From: Channa striata
Lineage: Eukaryota > Chordata > Actinopteri > Anabantiformes > Channidae
Reading direction: 5' to 3'
NCBI GenBank assembly: GCA_033026295.1
Contig: CM065176.1
Location: 880,501-944,500 of the forward strand
DNA length: 64,000 nucleotides
Shown: positions 27,301-41,500 of the stretch, in pieces
Numbering within the stretch: position 1 is the stretch's first letter
How the letters are laid out: each line of letters begins with the position of its first letter
Translations under genes and position numbers: made by a program
Notes under the pieces: generated by a model
Database searches by the model: none
The model's input: the letters and a program-made list of their open reading frames with translations, nothing else
Told to the model about the DNA's origin: nothing

Positions 27301-28134
27301 TTTTGGGAAATGTTGGATTTGACAGTGTAAAGCTTCAAGTGTGTTCAAGGGTTAGGGGAACGATGATGATGAAGATGAAGAAGCTATAGCTTCACCAGTT
27401 CTCATCTTGCTTTCTTTTGCTTTAGTTTAGGTGTAGGTGTCAATTTACATGAACGATTTTAAACTTTCCACTCACTCCCCTCATCAACAATATTTCTCTC
27501 CTTGTAGCTGATAAACTCCTCCAGATGACATCGCCTGAAGCAGTTGAGTTGTTGATGATGCAAGTTGACCATGATTACAAACTACAGTGTGAGCAACGAG
27601 TTGACACAATTTCAACTTAAGGTTTCACCAAGTGATGTCATCTGGAGGCGTTTATCTCTAAAAGTATGGAGATATTTCAATATATGGAAATCAGAGGGGA
27701 GTTTAATGGCATTCATTTCCATGTACTACTCTAGAACTTAGAAGTTCAATATTAGTGAAGACGTCCTTCCAGCCTTTGTGTTTTTTCCTCCCTGTTCAGG
27801 ACTCGTATGGCAGATGTCAATTTTATGGCCCAAAAGAAAATTCTTAGTATTAGAAAATAGGTGAATGACACTTAATACAAGGAGCTGATCAAACAGTTGA
27901 AATAGATAGTAAAAGAAGTTATTCGTTAGCATTGATATTTTCAGTTAGAGACACGAAACCTTTTCCAATAAATGTAAAACTTACTGTGCCAGTTTGATGG
28001 ATGCAGACTTTGACAAATCTAGCACATGTGGATTAGAGCCACCCATGGTCAAAGCCCAAGTGTTTTTTCAAACTCCACACTTCCTACTGTAGGTCTTTAA
28101 TACTGACCGTAGACAAACTCCTGTCCCCTATCAG
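21142..28134 (+). other. Putative plcg2 intron 1 (about 7 kb)
   Basis: Between the putative first donor and the first coding exon I found no supported gene. Fragments with ACATTAATACCACCTGGTG near 23,030 and 23,740 look like a decayed fish repeat. A small inverted-repeat element lies at 27,510-27,656. The 99-codon frame at 22,969-23,268 has no recognisable domain. Confidence 0.45.
27510..27656. mobile_element. MITE-like inverted-repeat element
   Basis: The ends are 23-bp inverted repeats with one mismatch: 27,510-27,532 (GATAAACTCCTCCAGATGAC...) and 27,634-27,656. The total is 147 bp with no coding capacity. A related inverted repeat occurs at 51,466-51,615. No clear target-site duplication was seen. 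Confidence 0.55.
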
Positions 28135-28142
28135 CTGCGGAG

Positions 28143-31100
28143 ATGGCTCGACTGGGGCAGCAGGGCGAGATGACAGAGTACAAGAAGATTCTGATCAAAC
28201 GGGACCTGGAGATGGGCGTGGTCATGACGGTGTTCCGGCAGAAGGCGGAGCGGCTCACCGTGCAAGTCATCATGGAGACCCAGCAGGTGGCGTGGACACG
28301 GACCGCAGATAAGACTGATGGTGTCTGTGAGTATCCTAATAATAGGAAGTAATCAGCAGCATCTTCTTTATGTAGTACACTGACAGTTTCGCTTCATAAT
28401 TGTGATATAATGAATTTCACATGCTGCCCATCGTGAATAATCACAGGTTTGCTGCCTGGAAAACGTAGTAAAACTGAACTGAGGTTTGATCGAATGAGTT
28501 AAGTGAACTTGACAAACTGAAAAACGCTAAACTCAAGGTATTGATCAGACGGAATATATCAAATCACCTGAGGGCATATTTCTGTAACTGCAGGAAAAGC
28601 ACTGTACAAAACGGTGGCACCTTAGCTGCAATTTCAAAGCTGCTAGCAGTAAAATTCTTTTCAACAGTCTTTGATGCTGTATCTGTATGTTTATTGTATG
28701 AGGGCGATGTGTTATTGTGCAGTTTGGAAATGAGTCGTTTGTTCGTTCGAGCAGTGGTCAACACTGCGTAACACGGTTACCGTCATTTTTATTGTGTTAA
28801 AAAGGAAGTATGTCATATATGGTAAAAAGTTTTTTCTTGTTTTTTTTTTTATTGAAAGTTATGCAGTTTATGTCTCATTGTTTTTAAGTCAAAGAATAGA
28901 ACAAACAATCAACTGAAGTTTAAATAGAAATCATGGAATCAATTTACAAACCAAATTGTATTCTAAACGTTTGACTCATCAGAGTTATCAGTTACCACAT
29001 TTTTCACAGTCGAACACACACGTGGCTTCTTACTACAGTCAAATATCTTCAAATTGAATATTCATCATAAAAAGTTCCCATAAATGTGCAGCACTTGTAG
29101 GTTGCTTTGCTTTCATTCTTTTGTCCAGTTCATCCCAAACCAGCTCGATCAATGCGAATCGAATCTGGACTGGGAGCTGGTTCCACAGGAGAGGTGCTTG
29201 ATCGCTAAAGGCTCTGCCTCCCATTCCACAAGTGGTGCAGTCAGTCCAGTGTTTATGGACAAATGTTTGCAGGAAATGTGAGGAGTAACTCACAATCACA
29301 CTCGTACACTATTAACAAATAACAAGTTAAAAATGGAAATTAAAAGAGAAAATAAATTGGATGTACATAAATGAAAAGCACACATGTGATGTTTGTCATC
29401 TGCTGCCTCCTGTTAATAATGAAATAAAGCAAAATTGACTGCGGACATGTGAAGGATGTTCAACCTCCCCTCGCCACAACATACTTTATTCTTTAGGAGA
29501 TTAAAGGAGGCTCCACACGTAACCTATTGTTGGCCATGAATTGTCTTCATTGCATTCCTGCTGCAAAGTGAGGGGAGAAAACTTTTGGTTTTGGTCATTT
29601 CCTTCCCCACATTTTCTCAGCTGTAACAAACCCGATTCTCCAGACGCTCAGGCTTTTTGAAGCTGAGTCATCACTGCCATACCGTGAAAACGTCCACCTT
29701 TAAATTACACTTCAGTTTGAGGCCGTTTTAAACGCCAAAACGTGCTATCCACAACTTTCAGTTCTTGTAAGGCGCCGACTAGCTGCTGTACTGCAGTCCT
29801 CAGCTCTCAGGCCACAGAATATGAGGTGTCATCAGGTTGTGGGGCCCGGGTTTGGTGCACTCGGTTCCAGCCGCCACAGTGAAGTTGCTGGGAGATGTGT
29901 CGTCTCCACGTGAAGCCTCTGTGTAACTGTTTAAACGTTGTAGCTGCTTTGAATGACAGCGTGTTGTCTTCACAGCGTGTCAAAGTGTGAACCAAACGCA
30001 GTCCTAAAGCAACAACTATGGTGCGTGAAAGCTGAACATGTGTGAAACGAAAAAGCACCCATGTGTTAGCCCTTGTGCTGAGCAATACACATACTTTACA
30101 AAAGACGAGAAATTCACAAATATGATCCTGGCAATTGTGTGTGCTGCGTTTTAGTGGACCTGTTCGAGATCAGGGAGATCCGTCCAGGAAGGAACTCCAA
30201 GGACTTTGAGCGTTTCAAAGATGGCAAGGACAAACACGAGGAGAACACCTGCTTCACCATCTTCTACGGCTCCCAGTTCGTTCTCAACACCCTCAGTCTG
30301 GGAGGTGAGCTTTTCATTTAAAGCACGTTCGAGTCAGTAAGGACAGAGTCTGCATACGGTTCTAGTTTGGAAGGCTACCAACACAAGAACTTTGTTTCTC
30401 TTCATCAGAACCTTGTGTGGAGTAATAAAAAAGGCTAGAAATGCATCTACCAACAACTGTGAAGCTGACACGTTAACAGAATTTCACTGGAGTCTTAGGG
30501 ACAGTCGCATCTTCTGCGTTCACTCAGTACTTTGATATGTTTGGCTGTCGGACAATGTGCAGTTTCCTCATCAAATTATGATTGTCACATTAATGTTTAT
30601 CGTCACTACATTAGCTTTGACAGACATTACAGGCTTTACATGTTTCTATTTTTAATCGTGGAGTAATACTGTCAGTACAGTGATCAAGTCTGTTTGGTTC
30701 ATTCTCAAGCTGATTCTACGGAGGAAGCTCAGAAGTGGCTGATAGGACTGGAGCTGCTGAGACAGGAGACACTGATGGCTTCGACTCCGGTTCTTATCGA
30801 GAGGTAGAGACACACACGTACACACAACTGGAACAAAGCAACAAAGTACCAAAGCGTTTGGGTTTCGTTTGGACCGAAGGAGGTCATAGTGGATCAGGGA
30901 ATCCAGCACATTAGGTCGTGGTTCTGAAGTCCTGCTCACCCTAACGAAACTGAACTTTAGTGCAAGAATTTAAACTGTAAATCGTCATACCCAGTACCCA
31001 ATATCAGGATGCAGACAAGTAGGTTTCACGGTTTGACTGGGACGGGAAGACGCCAAGGATCATATAAAGCACATTAATTACTATGTTCTTCATCAAAAAT

Positions 31101-33930
31101 CATAACTAACTGGTGTGACAATCAGATGATGGTGGACGATATGTATAAATCTGCCATCTTCTTTCTTTTTATATTGGCACAGAGATGCCACCAGCATCAC
31201 GAGCACTAACAGGGAGTTGAGAGGCCAAAGACTAAGCAGATTAAAAACTATGTAGGAACTTTCAGTGGGTATACGTACAGTTTTTACCCGATATGTGTTA
31301 ACCAGTTTCAGATGTCAGATCATTAAGTTTTTTGGGGAGAATTCATTTAAAACCTAATATTGCCACGACCCCAATGAGTGTGTGTAAACTTCTGTTTACG
31401 ACCCGGCCGGTCATCGCTCTCTCTGTCATTCTCCCTGCAGTTGGCTGAGGAAGCAGATGTATTCTGTCAATCAATCCAAAACTAACAGGTACCGTTACTG
31501 AGTCACACAGAATTGTTCCCTGTTCACTCATTTTAAAAACCATAAAGATAAGATTTTAATATATAACATGAGCTCGTTTTTTTGCCAGCATCTCTCTGAA
31601 AGAGCTGAAGGCTTTGCTTCCTTTGCTCAACTACAAGGCCCCCAGCTCCCGTGCTCTCAAAGATAAGTTCCAGGTACTCGTCTTTTCTTCATACAATATC
31701 AATATCATCGTTGTGTGTGATAAATTCCAATTGCAGTCCAGTCTATACATAATCTGAATAGTGACACTTTTCGCCAAGTGTAAGTGTAAGACATAAGCTT
31801 CGGACTGATTATATAATATATTGGATTGACTGTGCAGATTTTTTAATATACATTTTTATTTATACAAGAAATGACAAATATGTGGATAGTTGGTGGCTCT
31901 GCCGCTCTGTTATCCCACTGATAAGCTGAGGGTCACCCAGTCACCCACAGGACTAAGGAAAACTGTGGTGGATGATGGATTTATTGCCCTATCGTACCCT
32001 CCATGAGGTAGATAATCGTGCTAGTAGAAGTATCAGCAGTCAAGATGAGACCTCGACAGAGCGAACACAGAGGACTTAGCCCAGGATGTGAGATAACAGC
32101 TGCTTAAAGCATGTGAACTGCCCGTCCTGTTCTGGAACAGCGTCCTACGAACTGATCAGACACAGTTCAACTTTAATTGGAACAGAGGGAAAAAATCCTG
32201 TGGCCGGTGAAGTATTGTGGTTGTGCTCTGGCATTGACATGTATGGATGCCAAAGAAGCTGCTTGTCTTATTAATTTTCAATGTTGATGGAACCGTCTGG
32301 ATGTACAGTATTCTGAAGTGCTTCGGGTTACAAAACCTGCTCAGACAGTCAGTGACCCTAAGCAAACTGCAGCCCCCTAATCTGCATTGAACCGAGCGTG
32401 AATTTCACTTCACTGAGGGTGAAACACCCCACACAGAAGCAGGAAGTGAACGTCAGCGGAGCAGAAACCCAGCATCCGATGGCGTCTACAGGTTCCAAGC
32501 TACATTCACTGCAAGGCATTTAGCACCAAGCTTTAAACCGGGAATTTAATGTGTGATTGTTTTCGACCCAAACCTCAGGGGTCTGTGACGGAAAATAGTC
32601 AGCACTTATTGTGTTTTCACAGGAGGTGGGAGCAAAAAAAGATCGACTTGACTTTGAGCAGTTTCATAAATTATACAACCTTATAATGTTTGAGCAGAAT
32701 GAGGTGAGTGGAATTGGCGACTTTGAATACAGCACTCTACTCTAGTAGATTTTACTGTGCTAATCACTTTATCGTTCCACTCAGATCCTTGATGAATTCA
32801 AGAAGGAATCCTGTGCTTTCATTCTGGGGTGAGCACCTGCTCTTTCTCACCTTACCTGAAAGGTGCAGCGGTTGTAGTTTCTCAGCGTGGTTTCACTCCT
32901 TGTCTTTGCTGATTTCTCTCGTACAGTAACACAGACAAACCAGATGCCTCAGCAGTTCTGCTCCATGACTTCCAACGATTCCTCATCTACCAGCAAAAGG
33001 TAAGATAAGCAGCAAAGGATCCAGACGCCAGACAGACAGTAGAGTTGTTGTAGTTACTTTGCATGTCTGCGCGTTTGCATTTGAACAACTATTCACTCAG
33101 TCTAATCATTTGCATGTAACAAATAGGAAATGCTATTATTTATTATTTCTATAACTATATAATTATTTATGTAGTTTATATATGTGTGTGTGTGTGTGTG
33201 TATACATATATGTATATAAAATTATTAATATGCTGCAGCTTAAAAGTCAAGACAAAGCATCTCTGTCTTGTCAGTTCATTAAAAAGTTAATTTTGGTTAA
33301 GTTATTATATTAGCAGCATCATTTTAGAAAAAATCCAGCCTACAAAATTTGGAAAGCTATGTAGAAAGGTATAGCTGTGTATCAGCATATGTAATGAGAT
33401 GGTGATGTGGCAAAAATTGTACATGACTAACGACTGATCCCTGAAGTACTGCAATGAAGAGACGTGATTGAAAAGCAGTTGAGAACAAAACTTGTCTGTA
33501 TGTCAACTCAACACAGTAAATCTGAATTGCAATGAAGTGGTTTGATTGACTTGTGTAGAATTCTGGCTCCACCTTGTATTTTTTCTTATGTTATCCTCAC
33601 ATTCATTCATTACACTTACTTAACATTTACCACTTCCATCACTACCTGCTTTTGGCATCAGGTTTCAAGTAAACCATCATCAAATTACAGGCCATCATCA
33701 TTTCTGTTGCAGTATTTCCTCAAAGTGCAAAGATTTTTTTAGCGTGGATTGTTAAAAAGATCCACTGTGATTGATTCTTCATTTCGTTCAAACCACAGTT
33801 TAATCCCTGTTTCTCCTTTTTTCCTTAGGAACCCTGGGCCAATGACCTGAACCAGGTCAGAGAAGTGATGACCACCTTCATTGACGACACCATGAGAAAA
33901 ACCAATGACCCTGAGTTCACTGTCAGCGAG
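28143..33930 (+). other. plcg2: plcg2 coding exons 1-9: PH domain and EF-hand region
   Basis: Exons are 28143-28326, 30155-30304, 30710-30803, 31441-31488, 31589-31673, 32623-32703, 32785-32828, 32927-32999 and 33829-33930, covering residues 1-287. The PH part includes EIREIRPGRNSKDFERF and CFTIFYGSQFVLNTLSL. A WLRKQMYSVNQ segment then leads into the EF-hand-like region, with DRLDFEQFHKLYNLIMF and SAVLLHDFQRFLIYQQ. The exon 1 start is an ATG eight bases after its acceptor, with A at -3 and G at +4. Confidence 0.95.
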
Positions 33931-35515
33931 GTATTCTGCTCCGTGTCGGTTACAGAGGTGGAATATGGAGGCCACTGTGTGTAGAACGGGATTCCATTGA
34001 CGGTTTAGCATGAATTAATTAGCAAAATAACTTGCAGCTGCGTTTTATATGTAAATATGCTGGAACTGTGAAGAAACAGCAGATTTTTATTAGTTCATTG
34101 TTACTGAAGTATGTATTAGAAATAATTCCTTCTTTGTCCACCCCTTAGTTTCTCAGTTTCCTGTTTTCCAAGGAGAACTCTGTGTGGGACGAAAAGTTCT
34201 CCGAAATCAACAACATCGACATGAACAATCCTCTGTCCCATTACTGGGTCAATTCTTCACACAACACGTCAGTATGACTCCCCTCATGTGCACACACCAC
34301 ACGTGCATTAACAACACTGCGTGACCCATCAGCTCCCCGTCACTTCTGAGCGCTTACAGGCCTGTACGATAAACCTTCGTTTAAATCATGGACTAATGCA
34401 GGTATAAGTCAGCAGTGCCGCCAAATTTGGCCGAAACATACGATGGAATTCAGGGATGAACTGATTAGACACTGCTGGTCGTCACTTTCTCTTAATGCCG
34501 TGTCTCAGTAAAGCCTGAATGACGTTTAATTGCATCTGGCACAAACATCCACTTGGACTCGTGAAAGCCTTGCCTCTATACTGTAACGTGAATGTTACAG
34601 GGGCAGTTTATGCATTTCCCCTGACTGATTACTACAAAGCATTAGTCAGTGATGTATTTGCACGAGTAAAACCAGTAGTTATGTATTATTGTCATTAACC
34701 AAGAAGATTCAATAACTGTAGCCTGTCACCTTCTTTGTCTCGTTCCGTAGCTACCTGACAGGTGACCAGCTTCGCAGCGAGTCATCCACAGAGGCTTATG
34801 TTCGCTGTCTACGTCTCGGGTGCCGCTGTGTAGAATGTCAGTATCATGTCACGTGCATCAGACATTGATTAAGATTACTGATGTTAAATCTGTAGTTTGA
34901 ATACCTTCAAACAATGTATGGGTACAAACATTGGATGTGCTGCACTGATTTGGTCCGTATCTGGGACTCAGAGCCTGTGAGTTGCTTTCATTCGTAAATA
35001 ATTTGTATGTGCACTATCTAGTGGACTGCTGGGAAGGGCCTGGTGAGCCAATCATCTATCATGGCTGGACCAGAACGACGAAGATCAAGTTTGAGGATGT
35101 GGTCAGAGCCATTAACGATCATGCTTTTGTCACCTCAGAGTAAGAATCTCCACCTTCACTCTGACTGTGTCAATGTGGCACAAAGTTTTTTTGGTGTCAG
35201 CTTTTACAGTATTGTGGTTTGGGGATTTTAGCAAACTTCTGTAGTGACACAGAATGTTCCACGGTTATCTCTATTAGCAGATTTTCTCAATAAAGCATTT
35301 CAAACTTGGCCATTCCCACATTGTGATAACTTCCTCTCGCAGGTTCCCAGTGATCCTGTCCATAGAGGAGCACTGTCCAATTGAGCAGCAGCGTCAGATG
35401 GCTCGTATCTTTAAAGACGTGTTCGGAAACAAACTGCTGACTGAACCTGTGGAGCAGATGGCTGAGCAGCTGCCTTCACCTACACAGCTGAAGGGCAAGA
35501 TAATAATCAAGGTAC

Positions 35516-35553
<38 letters not shown>

Positions 35554-38500
35554 CATGTGCTATTATTATTAATGGCCTTGTTGCTCTTTTGCAGCATAAA
35601 AAGCTCAGTGTGGAGGGAGCAGGAAACACCAAAGACTTGAGGAAGGGGCAGAAACAAGGTGATCTGGAGATCTGGGATCCTGTGGATGAGGTACTGTTAG
35701 ACAAAGCATGTGTTTCGCCTCCTTCAACACCAGCAACACGCGTTGATCTGTATTTCTTAACAAGGCTGGCTCAGCATTGTGGAAGAGAATAAACGGATGG
35801 TTGAATTACATTTACTTTTAGTGACTAAGGAGACGTATGTCACCAGGTCAAACGAAGAGGAGTTTCCCGCTTCCTTTAGGCGGCTGATAGGGCCGTGGCC
35901 TCCCCACACTCACATCGAACACAGTCAGTCATATGAGACCGCGTTCACTTCAAAAAATTAGTGTCACACCAAAACGGCTGCAGGACTGCAGTGGTTTCGA
36001 GGCACTTTTTTAGTTAAAAGGAGTTTGAAAATTCATTCCGCTAAACTGGCAACACTGGCGATGAGAGGACAGCACTGTGTGCGAGTTTGTTTTGAAATAT
36101 TATTTTTGGCAGCCTCGTCATGCCCCACACATTATTAGTGGCTGATGATGTTTAGGTATTCATCATGATCAGGCATTATTTATTTTTATGCACTTCATCG
36201 GCACCTTTGCACTTGTAAATGCTGACGTACTTCCAGTTGCTGAGGACAGTCATCACTGAATAACATTAACTCTCTATATAGATATGTATCTCGTGTCTGT
36301 ATGTATTGTTAGCATTTCTTGAGTACATAGAGAAACTGAAATTATTATTACTATTCTTGTATTTTAATTTCAGAATTAAAACATGCAAATTTGTCTGAGA
36401 GGCTCCATGTGTGAGCAATGTGTTTTACATGTGAAGTTAAAGATGCAAATTTCCATCTGTCTTTCTTAGCGGTGGAACAAGCACTACTGTGTGATCCGTG
36501 ACGACATGCTGTATTATGCAGAAGAGGACGAGGAGCAGGAAGAAGATTCCAGAAAGGTAAAATAAAAACAGTCGCACTTTTCATTTACTGCTTTAAGTGG
36601 TCCACAGGTTTACAGATGTTTTAGTCAAAGATCAGAAAGGCGTAAACTCCAAACACTGTAGCATTTTCTCATAAAAGGATCAGAATTTTTATCATAAAAG
36701 GCAAAACGTTAGATCCACAGGAGACAGAATTATATTAGTGGTAGTTTGATGTTGTGTTGTTTGTGGCTTTGTATATCTGGGAGCTGTGTAGGATGTAAAT
36801 TTCCCAAAGATTACCTCACCTCACCTTACGTCATATATTAAAGGCAAATAAAACCATATTTTTTGGAAACAAACATGTTGGGGTTGAAACCCGCATTGTT
36901 CTTGTCTTAGCCTCAGGACCAGCACTGTTCAGAACCGTGGTTTCATGGGCGCATGACGGAAGGCAGGCAGATGGCCGAGCGATTAATCCAGGACTACTGC
37001 GCAGAGACCGGGGGAAGAGACGGCACCTTCTTAGTTCGACAAAGTGACACCTTTGTCACAGACTTCACGCTCTCCTTTTGGTAAAGCATCCCAATTCTTC
37101 ACATCATGGCCATAAACCCAAACCTTAAGGCCTACTGGACAAAAGTCTCTGCCAAAGGATTTGCCTGAATCTGTGCTGCCATGTCAAATAAGGTGATCCA
37201 CAGAAGACTGACAGATTCTCTCTCCAAAATCAGGCAGAAGACGATTGCATGTCTCCTCCTTGGACGGAGACAGTCATGCCGACGTGGCCGACAGACTCTG
37301 ATACGATATGATGCGATGCAGCACTGCTTACTTATCCGTTACTGTTCTGGTTAAATCTTCATGTCATCATACAAACATTTCTGCGTTCTTTTCATTCCAA
37401 ATTACACCCAAAACCTAAGCAGTCAAAGCTTCCCCTTCCAGGGAAGTTTGAATGTTGTGTAAAATGTAAAATGTAAATTTTTGGGATTTTAAAAAGGTGG
37501 CAGCGTTTATAGACATTATATGTGGTTGTTTCTTTGCACAGTCCCATTAATACACTGTGTTTACTGACAGTGGAGAGACGAGGCGTTATTTCATCCTTTT
37601 CATTAAAATTTAAATCAGGCTTCCAGCTTTCCTGGGAATGGAAAAGTAGGGGATTTTTGGATATGATAAAACATGATGCAGGAAACTATAACCCCCACTT
37701 ACTGGCATGTATTTCAGGCGCAATGGGAGGGTCCAGCACTGTCGTATTCGCTCGGGTTCAGAGGGAGGACACACTTACTTCTACCTGACGCCAAACCTGC
37801 ACTTTCCCAGCGTGTACTCCCTGATCCAGCACTACAGAGAAATGCCACTGCGCTGCCAGGACTTTGAGCTGCGCCTCACCGACGCTGTGCCTCAGCCCGA
37901 CCCGCATCTGAAACAAGGGTTTGTCATATCTGAACCAACTTACGTCTGACACGTCATAGAGGACAGATGCACATTAATCATTTGTTTAGTTAACCCCAAT
38001 GTACAGGAAACATATTGGCTTTCAAAGTTACAGCGAAGAAGGTTTGATGTAATCGAATCTGTGTGTCCAGCACGGAGAAACTGTGGGTTGGGGAGGAGGG
38101 TTTTAGCCTTGGATACCGCGGCAAAAGTGAAAAAGGTCGTAACATTTAGCGTCGTGTTCACTGTCAAAGACTTTGCTAATCCAAACAAGATGATCCATTA
38201 GGTTCACACTCTTCACGTCAACCCCGGATGCTCAGCCTACTCATACCCACGAAGACTTTCACCTCTCGTTTTCTGCAGGTCCTTCATATCAGCATAAAGG
38301 AAATCTACCTCCGATATTGCAGTAGCCCCTGTAGTGTCACCTGACATGAAATCGTGCTTTCAACTCACTTTGCATTTGCTAATATAAATCATCAAACTTG
38401 ACAGAGCAAGTCAGACAACTTTTATGATTCTTTGCATGTCTGTCCCTCGTTGACCCACATATTCACAATGCAGCTTCGCTGTCAGCACTTTTTTAAAGCT

Positions 38501-41500
38501 ACAGTTTTGGCACCTTTAACATATGTGTAAAGCCGCTAGGATCCATTTCGCCCAGGGCACTGACGCATTGGCCGTGTTTAGGGTAAAAGCTGCAGTATGT
38601 GGAGCTGCAGTGATTTTCAACGTGCACAGGGTCTGTGGATTCATGCACAGTTTAGTCGTGGTAAAGCTTAATGAGTCACAGTCTGTACCACACTCCCTTC
38701 GTGTCGACTGCAGATGCACGGCTTCCCTTCACGTTTCATTTTTACTCCCACACCCACACATGCCTTCCCCTCGCACTTTCTTCAGACTGTTTGGAAGACA
38801 TTTAAACTGAGGCAGAAAGGCAGATTTAGCCAGACATGGCTTTGCATTCAGCCTACTAGTGTGTTTACTGGGGAGTAGTTGGCGTGATTGTAGCTTTGCA
38901 TACTTTAAGCAGCCTGGCTGGTACGCAAAGCGTGTACAGCTTGATAAGTCTGCACGCACAGAGTAATGTAACCGTCCCAGTCTGCGTGTTTTTCAGGTGG
39001 TTCTACAGCAACCTGAGCAGAGGTCAGGCTGAGGACTATCTGCTGAGGATTCCCAGAGACGGAGCTTTCCTCATCCGGCAGAGAGAAGGAGAACCAGACT
39101 CTTTCGCCATCACATTCAGGTGCAGTGACACCAATGACTTTAATGCTTCTTGTCTGAATATTTCAAAAAAAAAATTCTGAGTAATCTGAGAGTTTTCCCC
39201 CTTTCAGAGGTGACGGTAAGGTGAAGCACTGCCGGATTCAGAAGGAGGGCAACATGTACCTGATGGGCACCACCACGGAGTTCGAAAGCCTGGTGGAACT
39301 GGTCAACTACTTCAGGAAGAAGCCGCTGTATCGCAAGATCAAGCTCCGTTACCCCGTGACCCCCCAGCTGGTTGACCGCTTCAGCACAGTGAGTTACTCT
39401 GGAGGAGGGTCGAAGCAGAAAAGAACATTTTGCATAATAACATTGTTTAATATTAGGAAATATTACAAATATTTAGCTGACAAGTGAAAAGTAAAACTGA
39501 GAGGCATGCTGGGAAATCTGTTACTTATGGTTTTGTCAAAAACAGGTTTAAATAAGTTGAACTTTTATCCGTTGGCTCATTCAACTTAAAAACCTCAAGT
39601 CAAAATAAAGCAAGATTCTGATTCGGCCTGTAAAAAGAGACATTTTACCTTAAAATGACAACAACAAAAAGAAGTCTGTATATATATATATATATTTAAA
39701 TCCTGAACAGTCAATGATCGACAATGGTTTGCGTTTTACAGGAGAAAGACTGTGCCTCTTTGTATGAGGTGAAGACTTACGTGGAACCCAACGAGATTGA
39801 GGCCTCCCTGGTGTGTATGCAGCATTTTGACCTGTGGTCCCGTTCCCCCTCCCTTCATAACAACATCCATGACTGTGTGTGTTTGTGTCCGTTAGCCTCA
39901 AAGTGTGGTCAGGGCTTTGTACAGCTACAAGGCTTCAAGGCCGGATGAGCTTAGCTTCGCTAAAGGAGCCATGATATACAACGTAACAAAGGAAAATGAC
40001 GGATGGTGAGTCTGCACACGCTCACACACACACACACACACAGGCAGTAACATGCCCGACCGTTTGCAGTACTTTAGGATTAATCGTTGTCCTACTGACT
40101 CTGCTGGATGCAGGTGGAAGGGTGACCACGGGGGAAAGGTGCAGCTGTTCTTCCCCTCTAATTACGTAGAGGAGGTGTCCAACAACAGCCAGAGTGATAA
40201 CAAAGGACAGGTGGGGGTAAGGTTTGAGGTTGCTGAGCACTGAGTGACCCACAATCGGCTCTGTGTAACGGTGAGTGTGTTTTGAAACAGGACATGGAAG
40301 ACAATCCCCTCGGTGAACTGTGTAAGGGGGTGGTGGACATCTCCAAGTGCAACATCCAAAAGAGTGAGTACAAGATATGATACTGTTTGAGCAGAAGTAT
40401 GTGAACCTGGAATGAGCGTGTTTCTGGCTGGATTAGACACGATCTCATCTGAAACACCTTCTGACACACCCAACAATTACCGTATAAGTTTCCATTTCTT
40501 CTTTGAACACTCTAATTAAACGTGGCCAGCAGGGGTGGAAAAAGTAAGCGAACGCTTAGATTTAATAACTATGAACATGCGATGGCAGAAGAAAAGGCCA
40601 AACAAGCTTCTTCTCGGTGTGTTGGTCAAACGAGACTAACTTTCTTTCTTCAGGCGCCACAGAACTAAAGCACTTACGTTCACAGTCATTTTTCCACTTG
40701 CTGTGGGCAGATGAATATATTTCTCGCTCTGTAACCTGTAACCAGCTTTATGCAAAGCAGGTAAGTCTTTTGGTGGCTTTTTTTGCACAGCATGTAGGTG
40801 CTTCTCCAGAACAGAAAACTCAAATATTTACATTTTGTAGCTGTAACCCACAACCTCCAGGTTTAGGATAGTGACTGTTTGAATGATGCACCACAATGAC
40901 TCACACATCGTGCCACCTACAGCTTCCAAAGAAATGTGCTTTCTGCCAATGCGGCCTTACATGGTGTCATCTTTAAAAGGAGCATTTTCAGTTTGGAAAG
41001 ATCCTCCTTCACGGTGTCTTTCCCTCCGTCCTTGTTTCCAGTGACGAACGGTAAAAACGGGAAGCCTCACGTCTTGACACTGCAGCACATCGATCAGGAC
41101 AGTCTACAGTTTGACCTGTCTGCAGGCTCTGTGGAGGAGCTCTTTGAGTGGTACCAGGTGGCCTGGGACATCACTCAGAGAGAGATGAGCAAGCAGTATA
41201 ACATGGAGCAACAGGTTAGTATCTCATGCAGTTTGATAACACAGAGAGGAGGAAGAGCCACTGCGGTGAGTTTAACCGCAGGGAGGAGAAAAACGGTAAA
41301 GTCAAGTCATTTTCTTTATTTCTGTTCCTGTCAATAAATGCCAAAAGTGTACTAATGCCATCGACGAACCGCACGTACTCACCAGAATGTCAATGAATCC
41401 ACGGCCGGATCTTAGCTGCTTGTAATGTACTGGGAACCTTCATCGTTGCTGTTAACGAGTCAACACGAGTCTTTCTTTCCCCATGAAAACCCATGGGACC

